Translations under genes and position numbers: made by a program
The notes under the pieces: model-generated
What the model was told of the DNA's origin: nothing
Databases searched by the model: none
Seen by the model: the letters and a program-made list of their open reading frames with translations, nothing else
Assembly (NCBI GenBank): GCA_018240405.1
Contig: JAFEFW010000646.1
Span: forward strand, 1 to 64,000
DNA from: Pseudomonadota bacterium
GTDB lineage: Bacteria > Pseudomonadota > Alphaproteobacteria > Acetobacterales > Acetobacteraceae
Length of the DNA: 64,000 bases
Direction: 5' to 3'
Shown: one piece after another, positions 61,791 to 64,000 of the stretch
Layout: the number at the start of each line of letters is the position of its first letter
Position numbering within the stretch: the stretch's first letter is position 1

Positions 61791-63056
61791 ATGGATCAGA
61801 CGACACGCGAGTCACCCGCGCGCGATGAGCCTGGGCACACCCTGACCACCGGCGCGTGGCCGCCCGGCCTCACGCGCGTCCCGTACTGGGTTTATCGCGA
61901 TGAGGCCGTGGCCCGCGCCGAACAGGCGCGCATTTTCGAAGGACCAGCCTGGCATTTCCTCTGCCTGGAGATCGACGTGCCGGAGGTGGGCGACTATCGC
62001 ACCACCATGCTGGGCGCGATGCCGGTTGTGGTGGCACGGGCGGAGACCGGCGAAATCGTTGCCTTCGAGAACCGCTGCGCGCATCGCGGGGCGCTGATCT
62101 GCCTCGACGATGGCGGCCGGGTGAAGGATTTCCACTGCGTCTACCACGCCTGGCGCTACGATCTGCGCGGCAACCTGACCTCGATCGCCTTTCGCCGCGG
62201 CGTCAACGGCCAGGGTGGAATGCCGGCAGATTTCGACATGGCGCGGCACGGGCCGCGCAAGCTGCGTGTCACCGTCGTCTGCGGCCTGGTGTTCGGCACC
62301 CTGTCGGAGGAGACACCGTCGTTTGAGGCTTACGTCGGCGCCGACGTGATGGCGCGCCTGCGCCGCGTGCTGCACAAGAAGCTGGAGGTGATCGGCCGCT
62401 TCACGCAGGAGCTTCCCTGCAACTGGAAGCTCTACATGGAGAATGTGCGCGACACCTACCATGCCTCGCTGCTGCACACCTTTTTCACGACCTTCCGTAT
62501 CACCCGGCTGAGCCAGGGTGGCGGCGTAATGGTCAGCCCGAACGGTGTGGCACATGCGTCGACCACGCTGGCGGCTGCCATCGCGCCGGACAGTGCCTAT
62601 GCCGGCATCCGTTCGGATAATCAGGGCCTGCAACTGCGCGAGCCCGGATTCATGCAGTCGGTGCAGGAATTCAACGACAACATTACGCTGCAGATCCTGT
62701 CGGTCTACCCCGGCTTCATTCTGCAACAGATCCATAACGCGCTGGCGGTGCGGCAGATCGTGCCACTCAGCGTGGACCGGATGGACCTGAACTGGACCTA
62801 TCTGGGCTTCGCCGACGACACGCCAGAGTTGCGCGCGATGCGGCTGAAGCAGGGGAATCTCGCCGGCCCGGCCGGGTTCGTATCGATGGAGGACGGCGCG
62901 GTCGGCGGCTTTGTCCAGCGCGGCATCGCCGCGGCGGAGCAGGAACAGGCGGTGGTGGAGATGGGCGGCGGGTCGGCCGAAACGGCGGAAACGCGGGCGA
63001 CGGAGGCCTCGGTGCGCGGCTTCTGGAAGGCCTGGCGCGCGCAGATGGGGGTCTGA
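61791..63056 (+). CDS. aromatic-ring-hydroxylating dioxygenase alpha subunit (Rieske)
   Basis: 421 aa. Rieske 2Fe-2S ligands are in [12 protein letters not shown] (C-x-H) and [11 protein letters not shown] (C-x2-H). The catalytic domain shows [22 protein letters not shown], with the bridging Asp and two iron histidines. Substrate is unknown, but a beta subunit follows directly, so this is a terminal oxygenase pair. Ferredoxin and reductase are not in view. Confidence 0.9.
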   Translation: MDQTTRESPARDEPGHTLTTGAWPPGLTRVPYWVYRDEAVARAEQARIFEGPAWHFLCLEIDVPEVGDYRTTMLGAMPVVVARAETGEIVAFENRCAHRGALICLDDGGRVKDFHCVYHAWRYDLRGNLTSIAFRRGVNGQGGMPADFDMARHGPRKLRVTVVCGLVFGTLSEETPSFEAYVGADVMARLRRVLHKKLEVIGRFTQELPCNWKLYMENVRDTYHASLLHTFFTTFRITRLSQGGGVMVSPNGVAHASTTLAAAIAPDSAYAGIRSDNQGLQLREPGFMQSVQEFNDNITLQILSVYPGFILQQIHNALAVRQIVPLSVDRMDLNWTYLGFADDTPELRAMRLKQGNLAGPAGFVSMEDGAVGGFVQRGIAAAEQEQAVVEMGGGSAETAETRATEASVRGFWKAWRAQMGV

Positions 63057-63059
63057 GCC

Positions 63060-63521
63060 GTGGTGACTGAAATTGCGACGCTCAATGCGCGCTGCGCCCA
63101 GGCGCTTGACTCTGACCGGCTGGAGGATTGGCCGAACTTCTTCATGGAGCGTTGCCTCTATCGCATCACCACGGCGGACAACCACGCTCGGGGCTACCAG
63201 GCCGGCCTGATCTATGCCGACTCGCGAGCGATGCTGGCCGATCGGGTGACGGCGTTGCGCGAGGCGAACATCTACGAGCGGCAGCGCTATCGCCACATCC
63301 TGGGCATGCCGCTGGTGGACGCCGGGCCAGACGGATCGATGGCGGTGGAGACATCGTTTGCCGTGATCCGGACGATGCGCGACGGCCAGATGATAGTGTT
63401 TGCGGCGGGCATCTACCTGGACCGCGTCAGCCGGGATTCGGATGGTACTCTCCGCTACGCGGAGCGTATCGTGGTCTGCGACAGCCAGAGGATTGATACG
63501 CTGCTGGCGATTCCGCTGTAG
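63060..63521 (+). CDS. aromatic-ring-hydroxylating dioxygenase beta subunit
   Basis: 153 aa, NTF2-like fold. LNARCAQALDSDRLEDWPNFFMERCLYRITTADNH and YRHILGMPLVDAG are typical of the small subunit. Starts at a GTG (two adjacent GTGs) 4 nt after the alpha-subunit stop. Structural role with the alpha subunit; the end of the operon is not visible. Confidence 0.88.
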   Translation: MVTEIATLNARCAQALDSDRLEDWPNFFMERCLYRITTADNHARGYQAGLIYADSRAMLADRVTALREANIYERQRYRHILGMPLVDAGPDGSMAVETSFAVIRTMRDGQMIVFAAGIYLDRVSRDSDGTLRYAERIVVCDSQRIDTLLAIPL

Positions 63522-64000
63522 CAGCCCAGCCGCGTGCCATGCCGGGCGACAGACGAGGCCCCGTGGCCTTGATCTTTACGCAAGCCATCGGCCAGAGGTC
63601 GGGTGACGAACTGGGCCGGGCTCTGGCTCTTGTCATACAAGGTGTTCGAGACAATGACCCTCATGACCCTCGCAGTCATGGCCGGCCGGAGTGCGGGCCA
63701 TGACGATAAAGCGTAGGCTGCAGGCTCAAGGTTAGCGCCTGTGGGCCTGCGCCCGCCATAATGACAAGAGGCGGCCGGGCACCCTGATATCAGGGCTCCC
63801 TCCCAGCGATCCGGTTCATGCATGCGCTCGCAATGAACTCCCGCCGCAAAGGTAATCGGCGACGTATCGCAGAGGTCCCGGTTCTCATGCACGTATAGTT
63901 CATCGCATCCGATACACCTCCATTTCCGAGCTTTATGGAAGTTCTTTCAGAAACGTCATCTGTTTCGATCCATTGCTTATTGAGATATCTTCAGTATTTG
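63522..64000. other. 479-bp terminal stretch without a supportable gene
   Basis: Open frames on both strands have no recognisable motifs or start signals. A 14-bp palindrome CCCTGATATCAGGG lies at 63782-63795. Base composition becomes AT-richer over the last 100 bp, which may be a promoter for a gene beyond the window. Confidence 0.4.

Noticed and set aside
61812..63296. Minus-strand open frame of 494 codons opposite the Rieske dioxygenase genes
   Set aside because: The plus strand encodes clear alpha and beta subunits; the antisense translation has no family features.
63782..63795. 14-bp palindrome CCCTGATATCAGGG
   Set aside because: Short enough to occur by chance in 64 kb with no supporting context; noted only.

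Overview
This 64 kb window is GC-rich DNA from a purple phototrophic alphaproteobacterium. It carries most of a photosynthesis gene cluster (PGC) followed by a complete cbb3 oxidase cluster. A type-2 reaction centre, LH1 and LH2, a tetraheme PufC, the spheroidene-branch genes crtC/crtD/crtF, HiPIPs, the oxygen-dependent cyclase AcsF and PpsR/PpaA regulators together fit a facultatively aerobic purple bacterium. The HiPIPs with double-twin-arginine leaders and the overall layout recall Rhodospirillales/Acetobacteraceae-type phototrophs. That placement is inference, since there is no rRNA or other marker to fix it.

Layout. 1-1.0 kb: an alpha/beta hydrolase. 1.2-5.8 kb: carotenoid genes crtC-crtD (-) diverging from crtE-crtF (+). 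5.8-8.0 kb: an LH2 operon pucBAC sitting inside the PGC between crtF and bchC. 8.1-16.6 kb: bchCXYZ, a small unknown gene in the pufQ position, and pufBALMC. 16.9-22.2 kb: a less dense stretch with a receiver-domain protein, a membrane-anchored diheme cytochrome c, an EEP-family hydrolase and cardiolipin synthase. 22.2-38.4 kb, all on the minus strand and read from high to low coordinates: bchF-bchN-bchB-bchH-bchL-bchM-lhaA-puhA-puhB-puhC-orf93-acsF-puhE-hemA, then two HiPIP genes. 38.7-43.8 kb (+): ppaA/aerR, ppsR, bchG, bchP, tspO. 44-53.2 kb: a TauE/SafE-type membrane protein (-), then a small membrane gene and ccoNOQP-ccoGHIS (+). 53.3-64 kb: accessory genes (two 2OG-Fe(II) oxygenases, two CBS-domain proteins, a PHA synthase, a DUF4239 protein, a DMSP-lyase-like cupin, a DUF1223 protein and a two-subunit Rieske dioxygenase).

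How it works together. The bch genes here cover Mg chelation (bchH only; bchD and bchI are not in the window), BchM methylation, AcsF cyclisation, the dark protochlorophyllide reductase (BchLNB), BchF, chlorophyllide reductase (BchXYZ), BchC, BchG and BchP. The puf, puh and puc genes supply the reaction centre, antennae and their assembly factors. Regulation is readable in the DNA. PpsR/CrtJ-type TGT-N12-ACA sites, in pairs whose starts lie 26-27 bp apart, precede crtD/crtE, pucBAC and bchC, with degenerate versions in the bchF/ppaA intergenic region. FNR/FixK-type TTGAT-N4-ATCAA boxes precede the cco operon and the 2OG-oxygenase pair, with a near match before a CBS-domain gene.

No CRISPR array, insertion sequence, tRNA or rRNA gene was recognised. 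I did not find a clearly new defence-type or mobile system. The most unusual items are the LH2 operon inside the crt-bch-puf superoperon, the gene in the pufQ slot, the duplicated-domain diheme cytochrome, the twin HiPIPs beside hemA, a 30-bp perfect palindrome, and the shared FNR-type regulation of cbb3 oxidase and oxygenase genes.
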